Source: Conus ventricosus
Lineage: Eukaryota; Mollusca; Gastropoda; Neogastropoda; Conidae
NCBI GenBank assembly: GCA_018398815.1
Contig: CM031628.1
Coordinates: 9,683,399-9,747,398, forward strand
Reading direction: 5' to 3'
DNA length: 64,000 nt
Each line of letters begins with the position of its first letter. The first letter of the stretch is position 1. This document shows, in pieces, positions 19,506 to 31,162 of the stretch. Both the position numbers and the translations under genes were made by a program. The notes below the pieces were generated by a model. It saw nothing but the letters and a program-made list of their open reading frames with translations. It was not told the origin of the DNA and ran no database searches.

Positions 19506-20446
19506 ATGAACAGTGATGATCTACTACAGCTACAAGGCAGCCTAAACCTTCCTGAACTTATGAATGACCAAGTTGATGACCAAGCTATTATGCCCAAAAA
19601 GGAAAGGTTGTATTCTTTGGCAGCATGTGGAAAAACAAAACATTCCTGGGAACTGAATTCAGCTTTGAACAGATTCAACAGATGTCGCCACAAGACATTA
19701 TAAAGTATCATAACGGGTATGAGGCGCAGTTGGGGTCCGAGAATGGTTAAAAAGCGTTGGGCAACACGGTTTTTAGTTTGTACACTAAACTATCAGTAAT
19801 TTGCTCCCATTGTTTTCTGAACAAGATCTTAACGTATGATTTAACGCAAGATCCATTTTAACAAAGTCATTAGAGTCTCTAGGGTTGTGATCTGTATTAC
19901 AGATTTGGAACATTGTTATCGCCATTAATCATGGGATTAATTACTTTTTAATCAAATAGACTTTTTATTTTCCCCTTTAAATGACGAGTCGGAAAATTTA
20001 GCAGAATCAGGAAACCCTGAATCAGAAAACATTGAATCAAGTCGGAAAGTGACCAGTAAAAACCCCATCCTGGGGGTGTTAAAGCAGGAAAAAGATTAGC
20101 GGAGTGGAACAAACAAAAAAAAATTAATGTTACAAAAAAATAGCTCATAATGAAAACATAACCCCCGCCAACGCCAGAACAAGTTGATTCAATGCCTGCT
20201 ATAAAAACTCCATGTTGATTCAAGACCTACAGCGCCCAAAATCTTCGTGGAATATTGAACTTAAAACTGTTGCCATTTTTGGCGCCCTTGTGCTGCTGGG
20301 GCGGTTTTTACTGGTTAAAAATATATAAACAATGGGAGCCAAAACAAAAGCAATCAAAAAAATCTGAACCGCTAAATACAAAAAACAACAGCACGCCAGC
20401 ACCGCCAATAACAAAAGATCATTTTGATCCATTTCAGATGGAATAA
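19506..20446 (+). pseudogene. Polinton conserved protein with C-terminal membrane anchor, broken
   Basis: ATG 19506 starts MNSDDLLQLQGSLNLPELM. One frame later comes FLGTEFSFEQIQQMSPQDII and YEAQLGSENG, then a Ser/Glu/Asn-rich stretch (about 19990-20040), a WNKQKKINVTKK patch, a single transmembrane helix (about 20258-20315, LKTVAIFGALVLLGRFLL) and a terminus DHFDPFQME before TAA 20444-20446. A protein with this N-terminus, a C-terminal membrane helix and a DPF-type end recurs in animal Polintons; its function is unknown. About 313 codons with five or more frame changes. It diverges from the intact small gene on the other strand. Confidence 0.6.
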
Positions 20447-20490
20447 TATTTTAAAAACTTAAATTTAAATTTTTTTAATAAAAATAGAAC

Positions 20491-20723
20491 ATGGCGTATT
20501 ATAAAATGATGGTGTCAATAAATAAAGACATGGAGTCTATAAAAGACATTTCCATAGACCAGAATTGTAATCAATGCGGTGCTTCGGATGTAAGAACTTC
20601 ATAAGATCTATGCTTTACCAATCTCGCGCAGAAAACGCCGAGCAAGATATTCTCAGCGATGATGCGTTTTTTTGGGCGTGTGTGTACTATATTAGACATC
20701 TACTATTTAAGATAAAAACATAG
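20491..20723 (+). pseudogene. Small Polinton protein with CNQC motif, one frameshift
   Basis: ATG 20491 starts MAYYKMMVSINKDMES, followed by DQNCNQCGASD. After a single frameshift near 20595 it continues FIRSMLYQSRAENAEQDIL and FWACVYYIRHLLFKIKT, stopping at TAG 20721-20723. About 77 codons. The CxxC could bind metal if a second pair came from a partner or dimer, but only one pair is visible. It follows the membrane-anchored gene by 44 bp on the same strand. Family not identified. Confidence 0.4.
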
Positions 20724-20744
20724 ATTGTATTTTTTTGATAATTT

Positions 20745-21055
20745 AAGATAACTTGAATAAGAACTTGTTTGTACTTAGAGGATGACTTGAGGATGACTTA
20801 ACAAGAACTTATTAAGAACTTGATGTAAATTAATTAAGAACTTAATTAAGAAAATTGGGTGATTTAATTTAAAGACTTGGGGTAACTTAATCAAGAACCC
20901 TTTTTAAGAACTTGATGTAACTTAATTAAAAACTTAATCAAGAACTTTTAAATTTAAAAACTTGGGGTGACTTAATTAAAAACTTAATTAAGGACTTGGG
21001 GAACTTAATCAAGAACTTAATTAAGGGCTTGGGGTACTGGGTGACTTGGGTGAAG
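20745..21055. repeat. AT-rich tandem repeat (AAGAACTTGATGTAACTTAATT-like)
   Basis: Diverged units built from AAGAACTT, GGGGTGACTTAATT and AATTAAG recur with irregular 20-45-bp spacing. There is no reading frame. It separates the plus-strand gene block from the minus-strand genes at the right end. Confidence 0.8.
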
Positions 21056-21159
21056 TGTCTCAAAGTAGAACTGGGGCCACTTTCTTTGTGACTGAAGGCC
21101 ACAACTAGGCCAAACGTTCCTATGTGATCAAATTGACCCAGTTTACCCGCCGCGCTTTG

Positions 21160-21305
21160 CAGGTCAAAACGTTCTTACAGGAACGTTTGACCTAGTTCGC
21201 TGCTGTGCTCCTTTTTTCTCAACCAGGCTTGCAAAATGGCTTGGCAGAGTTACAGCAGTTACTGCTGTAGCCAAGCTTTTTTGGCGGCTCTAATCGCCAG
21301 TAGTA
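21160..21305. other. Three consecutive stem-loops in Polinton intergenic DNA
   Basis: Three hairpins lie in series: AGGTCAAA...TTTGACCT (about 21171-21204), GCTTGGC...TACAGCAG-TTA-CTGCTGTA...GCCAAGC (about 21238-21276), and TGGCG...CGCCA (about 21283-21300). They lie between the AT-rich repeat and the convergent minus-strand gene. They could be transcription end signals or a small insertion. Confidence 0.5.
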
Positions 21306-21410
21306 GTACATCCGTCATTGTATAAATTTTGGGGCATTTATATGGGGATAGTTCTGGCTACACACTACTCCTCTCCATACTGTAGATGTACTAGACCTGC
21401 CTAACCCTAT

Positions 21411-21842
21411 CTATTCTTGCCAGAACCTTCGAAAATCGTTATCCGTTGCATAAGTTTTTAATAATCCTTTGACGTTTAATATACAGTTCAGCATGCTAAT
21501 CCCCAGCTTATGGAATTTAGGATAGTGGTAAAAACATATTGAAAGCTGAATAAGTTTTCTAGCATATGAATCAGACATGCCCACCTGCGCCTGAAGAAAT
21601 GAACGCCATGTTTGATGCGTTTTTGCTCTTTCAAACATGGCTTTAGCCCCTCTCAAGCCAGCGTCCAACAATCAACGCGTGATGAATTGTTGGGGCTTTA
21701 TTTTGTTTTTATCAACATAGCGCCGCTTTTTAAAAAGGAAGCATCTCACAAAAGTTAAAACACTTATTATAATTGGCCTCATCTTGTTCGTAATGTCATT
21801 TTCATTTCCTTGAACCAACAAACCTTGAAGATAGTCGTTCAT
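21411..21842 (-). pseudogene. Polinton reading frame with ISDSYARKL-type helix-turn-helix block
   Basis: ATG 21842 begins MNDYLQGLLVQGNEN and reads in frame to an internal TGA after FITR. The same frame then continues as LLDAGLRGAKAMFERAK, WRSFLQAQVGMSDSYARKLIQL, YPKFHKLGISM and ends WQE at 21411. Only one in-frame stop separates two well-preserved halves. The SDSYARKL block resembles DNA-binding modules of the DUF3102 type, but that link is weak. About 143 codons. Confidence 0.45.
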
Positions 21843-21857
21843 TTCCAAAGCAGTCGT

Positions 21858-22032
21858 TCACTTTTTTCTTTTTCTGTTTCCTTCTAGGAAAGCAATACTT
21901 TCTTTTCGGTTTTGGCGGCAACGAACATGCTTCACCTCGTTCTTTTTTTTAACAAATACTCTGACATGCAAGTATGGTAAAACTTGGTGTTCAATGGCGA
22001 GAGCCTGCTCTTCAGTAAAACCGGGTAGCCAT
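21858..22032 (-). pseudogene. Small basic Polinton reading frame
   Basis: A minus-strand open frame to 21858 encodes WLPGFTEEQALAIEHQVLPY, then KKKNEVKHVRCRQNRK and a Lys/Arg-rich end. The nearest ATG (22032) is in a different frame, so an indel probably separates it from this stretch. It lies 15 bp upstream of the next gene on the same strand. Function unknown. Confidence 0.3.
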
Positions 22033-22079
22033 TTTTTAGAATAACACACCAAGACAGTACACAGCGCAGTAAAAGCGTC

Positions 22080-22340
22080 CTGCTAGTCCGGGGGTCAGGG
22101 GGGAATGATGAAACCGGGGTTGGTTACTGGTCATGTGAGCGCTGGACAGCGCCATCACGCGGCAGAGAAGCTTCGAGAAGGCTGATGTAATATATTTTAA
22201 TGCGGCAGGCCCGGCGTGAGGGAGTGGGGGGAGGGGGGAAGAGGGGCGGCAGTATGATTTTTGGCCTCAGTTGTCAGCAGGCGTGAGCCGCCAGCTAACT
22301 AGATGACGCACAGCAGAAAAAACACTTTGTCAAGCCTGGG
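22080..22340. other. GC-rich Polinton segment without genes
   Basis: Composition switches from about one-third to over one-half G+C between the last right-hand gene and the GT repeat. No reading frame is recognised. It may be a later insertion in the element. Confidence 0.35.
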
Positions 22341-22370
22341 TTTCAGGGAAGACATGCAGAGAACTAAAAA

Positions 22371-22380
22371 TTAGTGTGTG

Positions 22381-22421
<41 letters not shown>

Positions 22422-22424
22422 GTG

Positions 22425-22459
<35 letters not shown>

Positions 22460-22610
22460 GTGTGTGTGTGTGTGTGGTGAGAGAGAGAGAGAGAAAGAGA
22501 GAGAGAGTGTGTTAGTGTGGTGTGTGTGTTGTGTGTGTGTGGGGTGTGTGTTTTGTGTGTGTGTGTGTGGGTGTGTGTGTGTGTGTGTGTGTGTGTTAAA
22601 TTTGTGTTGT
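22371..22610. repeat. Compound (GT)n/(GA)n microsatellite inside the Polinton
   Basis: GT tracts interrupted by GGG, TTTT and a GA block at 22478-22506. The long Thr/His open frame is an artefact. Confidence 0.95.
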
Positions 22611-22921
22611 GTGTTGTGTGCGTGCGTGCATACGCACGTATTTTGTGAAACGCAGAACAGAAAATTATTTTAAACCCACAAGCAATTCTTTGCCACACGT
22701 TGCGTTAAGGGCAACTTTACCTTAACGGGCTTTAGGGTGCGCCTCTCTCTGCTGACAGTCCTACGCTGTAATTAACGCACCGTTAATCGGTAAGTAATCG
22801 GATAGCCTAGTGCAACCCCCCCCTTTGTATATGGAGCGCGTTCAGTCGCGGCTGCTTTTTCCCCTACGTTACTCTATGGAACGTGTTCAGCCACGGCTTA
22901 CTTTCCCTACGCTACTCTCTG

Positions 22922-23114
22922 AAAACTTTAGTAAATTAGTATTGAAAACGAATAACCCTTTCACAGTAATGTTTGTTTGTAGATAATCGTTTTTTTTTTG
23001 GTTATTGAAGTCTTACTTGTCGAGAACAGGAAAACCTTTATTCCTGGGGCCACTTTCCCCCCGAAACTGGTTGAGGGCGAAAGTGGCCCAGAATGAAGGT
23101 TTTTCCTGTTCTCT
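22922..23114 (-). repeat. Polinton right terminal inverted repeat with terminal hairpin
   Basis: Reverse complement of the left end, including the ~90-bp hairpin at 23023-23114 with the same loop orientation. Small indels in G, C and T runs distinguish the two. Confidence 0.9.
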
Positions 23115-23119
23115 ACAAC

Positions 23120-23900
23120 CAAGCTCAAGTACTACGTGCCTTATGAATGTACAAACACAAAAAGTCAAGGACCACCCCAGTTTTATAGTGTCTCATCAAG
23201 GTGTGCGTTTTTCTGGGAATGACTGGTTATTGTACCGGATCAGAGGACTGAATTCAGAGAGAAAACATTAGCTAGCGGCATTGTGTACCGATTTAATGTT
23301 TGTTTATTTCCCTGGGGCTGGCGGTAGAAGCGTGGCATTCATGGCTCTTATCTTTTACTGACTGTTACGATCATTTGATCAATTTATCTTTGCGTGTTTG
23401 ACCAGTAGTGGATTGACCGGTTCAGTCCCCGAAAAAGGGCTAGCATGATCACTAGTCAGTGAAACGCTTCTCAATCAGAAAGACGAAACCTCATCGAAAA
23501 ACAAGAGCAAAGAATATGATATCGGCAGACACAATGTCACTGGCAAAAAAAGGAAGAAAAAAAAAAAAACAACCAACAACCAAATGCTTCTTACTTCACG
23601 ATCAATCGTCTGGACAGGGGTTATAAATCATGAAGAAAAACACAAACGACTGAGCAACACAGATCACAAGCGCAACAAGCAGACAAACTTCATATGCTGG
23701 GCAGTGGTTCACCTGAATTATCGACATTTCTTACCAGTACCCCGAATGAAAAAAAAATATCGAAAGGGAGATATGAGACCTCTGCTAAGTTCAACCAAAT
23801 TAGGATCGCCCCGAGTCAGCATACGGATGAAAACTTTTTTATTTAACAGGGAATAACAGTAAAACTGAAGGGGGGAGGTTTTTTCCAGTATTTATTTTTT
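23120..23900. other. Right flank of the Polinton, no gene seen
   Basis: Unremarkable sequence up to the assembly gap. The open frames are short and without natural composition. Confidence 0.4.
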
Positions 23901-24000
23901 NNNNNNNNNNNNNNNNNNNNNNNNNNNNNNNNNNNNNNNNNNNNNNNNNNNNNNNNNNNNNNNNNNNNNNNNNNNNNNNNNNNNNNNNNNNNNNNNNNNN
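23901..24000. other. Assembly gap (100 N)
   Basis: Exactly 100 N, the usual placeholder for a gap of unknown size. Confidence 1.
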
Positions 24001-24249
24001 GATCATGTAAAAAAAATTGGGGGCAAATAAACACCGGTCTTCTGACTTCACAGTGTGTCGTACACTACAAATGCACAAGGTTTAGCTGTATCAAACTGAA
24101 GGTAACAATTATAAATCACTGGTGCTCTTTCAGTTTTTGTCCGAAACGCACACATACTTATTTCATAAATAAATACCTTTGTGAGATGCAAAAACTGCAG
24201 AGGCGTTCCCAGCAACGTACAGTTTTGTTTCGTTCTTACTACTGTACGA

Positions 24250-24400
24250 GTCGAGTCAGTGCTCGGAGTCCGCCATATTGTTTGTCTTCTGCTGCTATGG
24301 ACGCGAGTCCCTACGAGCTCGGACGAAAGGCTTAGTTTCCGGAATGCAAATTCGCTACTTCCCGGCGGAAGAGGCGCCAAGTTTTTGCAGACGAAAATGG
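24250..24400. promoter_or_regulatory. Promoter-like GC-rich segment without an identified gene
   Basis: CpG-containing sequence with a CCGCCATATTG YY1-like motif (about 24269) and ETS-like TTTCCGGAA and CTTCCCGGCGG motifs (24338-24370) within 110 bp, resembling a TATA-less promoter. No convincing first exon was found on either strand. Confidence 0.25.
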
Positions 24401-24608
24401 AAGAAGAAAAAAAAAAAAGAAAAAAGTAAAAGGTTTAAAATGATTTTGGACATTACAACTGGTCGCATCGACATAAACTCTAAAATCGATTGTGGGATAG
24501 GGCTCAACACTAGCTGATTGCGAGCTTCTTCCAATGCCGGGGACGCCGCGCCAGAATTAACTTCTTCCCACGAATGTGAAGTGTGGTTGAGTCCGCGTGG
24601 ACAGGAGT

Positions 24609-24901
24609 TGTCGCGGTCAAATTTGTTGCTCAGTCAAATCGGTTGCTGGCATACCAGTTTAGGCAAAAAATGACGTCACCAATGTCCCAGTCTACTCCAA
24701 AGCAGAATCGATGGTCTTTAGATTAGAGTAGGGCGAAGCCCGAGAGAGGACGAAGGACAATGAACGAAGGCCGTTAGGCCAAGTCGTGCTCACACATTTC
24801 TGAGTAGGCGGATGTGTGTTGTGGCATCAAATGACGTCATTTTTTGCCTAAACTGGTATGCCAGCAACCGATTTGACTGAGCAACAAATTTGACCGCGAC
24901 A
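24609..24901. mobile_element. Foldback element / MITE with perfect 70-bp inverted repeats
   Basis: 24609-24678 is the exact reverse complement of 24832-24901. The ends begin TGTCGCGGTCAAATTTG and finish inward at a TGACGTCA palindrome. The central ~150 bp are unique and noncoding. The same end sequence bounds the 4.9-kb element at 26709-31637. No target duplication is obvious. Confidence 0.85.
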
Positions 24902-25936
24902 AGCTCTTCTGGCAATCAACAGCATAAGCGCAGTGGAATCAATGGAGACGAATGAAAAATGACTTGGTATCCCACCTTATCTTGCCATGGCCAAACCGGG
25001 CTGAACTACCCAATCGCACAGGAGAACAAAGTGGAGAAAATCCTAACCATGTTTAAGGACTTGTGAGATCAATAAATCCTAAGCTGAAAACTGGTAATGC
25101 CGTGGATGTACCAAAGGGAAATAACCGGACGCGCACAAATAACAGAAATGAAATTGTGGTCACGGACAGAATGGAAAACTGACATAAAAGATGAAAAAAA
25201 GTATTATAACCGACGCAACTGATTAAAAAGAAATTCAAAAGTCAAGCGTTTGTATGACGGGTGCTTCTTCTCTGAAGACATCTGACCACAAAAGTTGTAC
25301 GTATTACTCTTAACAATACCATATTCCTTGAAATGCTGTTCGTTACCAACATTCTTCAGCAATTTCAATTTGAAACCAGTTTTTTTTTTTAATTTAATTT
25401 TTTTTTACCATGTAGTTCGAAACTTAAACAAATATTCTTTATGAACTGAAGTTTCTCAGTCAAGTGATGTTAGTTTTTTTTCTCAATGCACCAGTCGCTT
25501 GACTTTAATTCATTTTTTTAAATCAACTGCGTCGGATAAAGTAGGCTTTTTTTTCTCTTTTTTTTTTTTCTCCATCTTTCACGTAAACTGATATGTCGAT
25601 TGTGTTGCTTTCATAGCCCGTCCTGACTTTCTTTATTTTTTATTTTTTCTTCTTTTTAATCTTTCGTGTAAACTGTGACTGTGCTGCTTTCGTAGACTGT
25701 CCAGACTCCATTTCTTTTCATGTTTTTAAATTGTTTAGATATATCCTGACAAATTTATTTTGATACTGCAGTCTTTAGTTATGGAGCCGAAAGCTCATCA
25801 TTTTTTTTTTCACTCTGACTAATGCAAAATTTGAGGAAAAGGTTGATTTATTGATAATGGTTTGTTTGTTTTTTTCCCCGACGAGCAATAAGAGTTGATA
25901 ATTTCTAAGGGTAACATATGACCGAGGAGATGCTAA

Positions 25937-25943
25937 CCCCCCC

Positions 25944-25974
<31 letters not shown>

Positions 25975-25985
25975 ACACACACATT
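25937..25985. repeat. C-homopolymer and (CA)n
   Basis: About 24 C followed by CA units. Confidence 0.95.
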
Positions 25986-26029
25986 CCCCCATCTGGCCCT
26001 TGTCCCCCGTGGGAGAAAGGTAACTAATA

Positions 26030-26060
<31 letters not shown>

Positions 26061-26175
26061 CGACGCTTCACGTTGCATATAGCCCTGTCTATCAGGGCTG
26101 TTCTCAAACACTTGAACATATATTTACAGGCGCACATACTTTACATCCTGTATCACTCCCTCCATAAACACGCGC

Positions 26176-26178
26176 GCG

Positions 26179-26248
<70 letters not shown>
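26176..26248. repeat. (CG)n/(CA)n microsatellite
   Basis: A short GC-alternating run followed by about 30 CA units. Confidence 0.95.
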
Positions 26249-26249
<1 letters not shown>

Positions 26250-26925
26250 TACTCTGGAAAACCTACAGATGCAAAAATAACGAGGAGCGTGTCATTGGTC
26301 CCAAGGTTCGTTGGTCTCAAGGTTCAAAGTACTACTTACTCTGATAAATGAAAATGATGGTTCTAAAATTCGAGGACGGGAGAGGATGAAAGGTTGAGAT
26401 TGTTGTGGGGCAAGAGGGAGAAAGGAGGTGCAGGGAAAGGGGAAGAAGTGAAAGTGCAGAGAGGGTGGGGACGATTGAGTGAGAAAGAGAGAGAGGTTGT
26501 CTATGCTTGCGAGCGCGATGTTGTGCATGTCCCTCACTTGTGACTACTTCATTGCTGACAGATGATAATGATAATGTGGACGTTAATTCTTCAAGACGAG
26601 CAGGCAGCAAAGTCATGATTACGACAGGCAGTTATAGTACAGAAGACGAGAACTATCAATGTACCTTGGGACCAACGGGCCTTGGGACCAATGGCATGAT
26701 CCCGAAGGTGTCGCGGTCAAATTCGTTGCTCAGTCAAATTCGTTGCTGGTATACCAGCTTAGGTTGCTGGTATACGACCTTAGCCAAGAATGACGTCATA
26801 ACGGGTAGTTGCTAATGGCAACGGCCAAACTCCACAGTTTAAGACAACCGCTACTACTACTCGATTTTTTGGCAGTATTGGCATTGAATTTGACCAGGCA
26901 ATGAATTTGACCGATACGGTCAAAT

Positions 26926-27084
26926 TCGTTGCTCCAGTCAAATTCGTTGCCGTGCAATATCCTGACCACTCCTGCTGCTACTACTGTTACTACTACTACT
27001 ACTACTACTAGAATATTGTTGGTCATTGTGCCAAATCAGTAGTGGCAATGAATTTGACCAGGCAATGAATTTGACTGATACTGT

Positions 27085-27128
<44 letters not shown>

Positions 27129-27789
27129 GAATATTGTGGTCATTGTGCCAAATCAGTAGTGGCAATGAATTTGACCAGGCAATGAATTTGACTGATACTG
27201 TTACTACTACTACTACTACCACTGCAACTCCTACCAGAAATATTGTTGGTCATTTTTCCGGATCAGGAGTGGTCATAATATTGCACGGCAATGAATTTGA
27301 CTGGAGCAACGAATTTGACAGCGACGGTCGCGGTCAAATTCGTTGCTCCGGTCAAATTCGTTGCCGTGCAATATCCTGACCACTCCTGCTGCACCACTGT
27401 TACTACTACTACTACTAGTAGAATATTGTTGGTCATTGTGTCAAATCAGTAGTGGCAATGAATTTGACCAGGCAATGAATTTGACTGATACTGTGGTCAA
27501 ATTCGTTGTTCCAGTCAAATTGGTTGCCGTGCAATATCCTGACCACTCCTGCTGCTACTACTGTTACTACTACTACTACTGTTACTACTACTACTACTAC
27601 TACTACTACGAGAAATATTGTTGGTCATTGTGCCGGATCAGGAGTGGTCATAATATTGCACGGCAACGAATTTGACTGGAGCAACGAATTTGACCGCGAC
27701 GGTCGCAGTCAAATTCGTTGCTCCAGTCAAATTCGTTCCCGTGCAATATCCTGACCACTCCTGCTGCTACTACTGTTACTACTACTACG

Positions 27790-27823
<34 letters not shown>

Positions 27824-29033
27824 GAATATTGTTGGTCATTGTGCCAAATCAGTAGTGGCAATGAATTTTGACTGATACTGCGGTCAAATTCGTTGTTCCA
27901 GTCAAATTCGTTGCCGTGCAATATCCTGACCACTCCTGCTGCTACTACTGTTACTACCACTACTACTACTACCAGAAATATTTTTGGTCATTTTGCCGGA
28001 TCAGGAGTGGTCATAATATTGCACGGCAACGAATTTGACTGGAGCAATGAATGTGACCGCGACGGTCGCGGTCAAATTCGTTGCTCCGGTCAAATTCGTT
28101 GCCCTGCAATATCCTGACCACTCCTGCTGCTACTACTGTTACTACTACCACTACTACTAACTACTACTACAACTACTACTACTAGAATATTGTTGGTCAT
28201 TGTGCCAAATCAGTAGTGGCAATGAATTTGACCAGGCAATGAATTTGACTGATACTGCTGTCAAATTCGTTGTTCCAGTCAAATTCGTTGCCGTGCAATA
28301 TCCTGACCACTCCTGCTGCTACTACTGTTACTGCTGCTACTACTACTACTACCAGAAATATTGTTGGTCATTGTGCCGGATCAGTAGTGGCAATGAATTT
28401 GACTGATACTGCGGTCAAATTCGTTGTTCCAGTCAAATTGGTTGCCGTGCAATATCCTGACCACTCCTGCTGCTACTACTGTTACTACTACTACTACTAC
28501 TACCAGAAATATTGTTGGTCATTGTGCTGGATCAGGAGTGGTCATAATATTGCACGGCAACGAATTTGACTGGAGCAACGAATTTGACCGCGACGGTCCG
28601 GTCAAATTCGCTGCTCCGGTCAAATTCGTTGCCGTGCAATATCCTGACCACTCCTGCTGCTACTACTGTTACTACTACTACTACTACTACTACTACTAGA
28701 ATATTGTTGGTCATTGTGCCAAATCAGTAGTGGCAATGAATTTGACCAGGCAATGAATTTGACTGATACTGCGGTCAAATTCGTTGTTCCAGTCAAATTC
28801 GTTGCCGTGCAATATCCTGACCACTCCTGCTGCTACTACTGTTACTACTGCTACTACTATTACTACCAGAAATATTGTTGGTCATTGTGCCGGATCAGGA
28901 GTGGTCATAATATTGCACAGTAACGAATTTGACTGGAGCAACGAATTTGACCTCGACGGTCGCGGTCAAATTCGTTGCTCCAGTCAAATTCGTTGCCGTG
29001 CAATATCCTGACCACTCCTGCTGCTACTACTGT

Positions 29034-29074
<41 letters not shown>

Positions 29075-30890
29075 GAATATTGTTGGTCATTGTGCCAAAT
29101 CAGTAGTGGCAATGAATTTGACCAGGAAATGAATTTGAATGATACTGCGTCAAATTCGTTGTTTCCAGTCAAATTGGTTGCCGTGCAATATCCTGACCAC
29201 TCCTGGTGCTACTACTGTCACTACTGCTACTACTAAATACTACTACTACTACTACTACTACCAGAAATATTGTTGGTTATTGTGCCGGATCTGGAGTGGT
29301 CATAATATTGCACGGCAACGAATTTGACTAGAGCAATGAATTTGACAGCGACGGTCGCAGTCAAATTCGTTGCTCCGGTCAAATTCGTTGTTCCAGTCAA
29401 ATTCGTTGCCGTGCAATATCCTCACCACTCCTGCTGCTATTACTGTTACTGCTGCTACTACCACTACTACCAGAAATATTGTTGGTCATTGTGCCGGATC
29501 AGTAGTGGCAATGAATTTGACTGATACTGCGGTCAAATTCGTTGTTCCAGTCAAATTGGTTGCCGTGCAATATCCTGACCACTCCTGCTGCTACTACTGT
29601 TACTACTATTACTATCAGAAATATTTTTGGTCATTGTGCCGGATCAGGAGTGGTCATAATATTGCACGGCAACGAATTTGACTGGAGCAACGAATTTGAC
29701 TGCGACGGTCGCGGTCAAATTCGCTGCTCCGGTCAAATTCGTTGCCGTGCAATATCCTGACCACTCCTGCTGCTACTGCTGTTACTACTACTACTACTAC
29801 TACTACTACTAGAATATTGTTGGTCATTGTGCCAAATCAGTAGTGGCAATGAATTTGACCAGGCAATGAATTTGACTGATACTGCGGTCAAATTCGTTGT
29901 TCCAGTCAAATTCGTTGCCGTGCAATATCCTGACCACTCCTGCTGCTACTACTGTTACTACTGCTACTACTATTACTACCAGAAATATTGTTGGTCATTG
30001 TGCCGGATCAGGAGTGGTCATAATATTGCACGGCAACGAATTTGACTGGGGCAACGAATTTGACCGCGACGGTCGTGGTCAAATTCGTTGCTCCAGTCAA
30101 ATTCGTTGCCGTGCAATATCCTGACCACTCCTGATGCTACTACTGTTACTACTACTACCACTACTACTACACTACTACTACTAGTAGAATATTGTTGGTC
30201 ATTGTGCCAAATCAGTAGCGGCAATGAATTTGACCAGGAAATGAATTTGACTGATACTGCGGTCAAATTCGTTATTCCAGTCAAATCGGTTGCCGTGCAA
30301 TATCCTGACCACTCCTGCTGCTACTACTGTTACTACTACTACTACTACCACTACTACTACTACTACTACCACGACTAGTAGAATATTGTTGGTCATTGTG
30401 CCAAATCAGTAGTGGCAATGAATTTGACCAGGAAATGAATTTGACTGATACTGCGGTCAAATTCGTTGTTCCAGTCAAATTGGTTGCCATGCAATATCCT
30501 GACCACCCTGCTGCTACTACTGTCACTACTGCTACTACTACTACTACTACTACTACCAGAAATATTGTTGGTTATTGTGCCGGATCAGGAGTGGTCATAA
30601 TATTGCACGGCAACGAATTTGACTGGAGCAACGAATTTGACTGCGACGGTCGCGGTCAAATTCGTTGCTCCGGTCAAATTCGTTGCCGTGCAATATCCTG
30701 ACCACTCCTGCTGCTACTACTGTTACTACTACTACTACCACTACCACCACTACTACTACTACTACTACTAGTAGAATATTGTTGGTCATTGTGACAAATC
30801 AGTAGTGGCAATGAATTTGACCAGGCAATGAATTTGACTGAAACTGCGGTCAAATTCGTTTCTCCAGTCAAATTCGTTGCCGTGCAATAT
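26926..30890 (+). repeat. Satellite array, forward-orientation block
   Basis: Units run in one orientation, each ending in CCACTCCTGCTGCTACTACTG plus a TAC tract of variable length. Many units contain palindromes of about 120 bp centred on GACGGTC (for example 27265-27387 and 29645-29767). Confidence 0.85.
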
Positions 30891-30895
30891 TATGA

Positions 30896-31119
30896 CCACT
30901 CCTTATCCGGCAAAATGACCAACAATATTTCTGGTAGTAGTAGTAGCAGTAGCAGTAGTAGTAGTAGTAGTAACAGTAGTAGCAGCAGGAGTGGTCAGGA
31001 TATTGCACGGCAACGAATTTGACTGGAACAACGAATTTGACCGCAGTATCAGTCAAATTCATTGCCTGGTCAAATTCATTGCCACTACTGATTTGGCACA
31101 ATGGCCAACAATATTTCTG

Positions 31120-31162
<43 letters not shown>

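Larger units (their letters stand above)
7417..23114. mobile_element. Polinton/Maverick DNA transposon, near full length with both ends
   Basis: Both ends carry the same ~190-bp inverted repeat starting AGAGAACAGGAAAACC, and ACAAC lies directly outside each end (7412-7416 and 23115-23119), consistent with a target duplication. The family is usually described with 6 bp; five are clear here. Inside are homologues of Polinton packaging ATPase (-), coiled-coil protein (-), major capsid protein (+), hydrophobic protein (+), protein-primed DNA polymerase B (+), integrase (-) and several small conserved proteins. The length of 15.7 kb fits the 15-20 kb norm. Most genes have frameshifts, many at homopolymers, so the copy is inactive as assembled. 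No adenain-like protease or penton gene was found. Confidence 0.93.

Noticed and set aside
20724..21060. CRISPR-like array
   Set aside because: Units are degenerate, irregularly spaced and AT-rich, without constant repeats or unique spacers.
22374..22673. Cys/Val-rich open frames inside the Polinton
   Set aside because: They are translations of a GT microsatellite.
7100..23200. Interpretation as a herpes- or adenovirus-like integrated virus
   Set aside because: Retroviral-type integrase, inverted termini, target duplication and gene set fit a Polinton; no gene specific to those virus families was seen.
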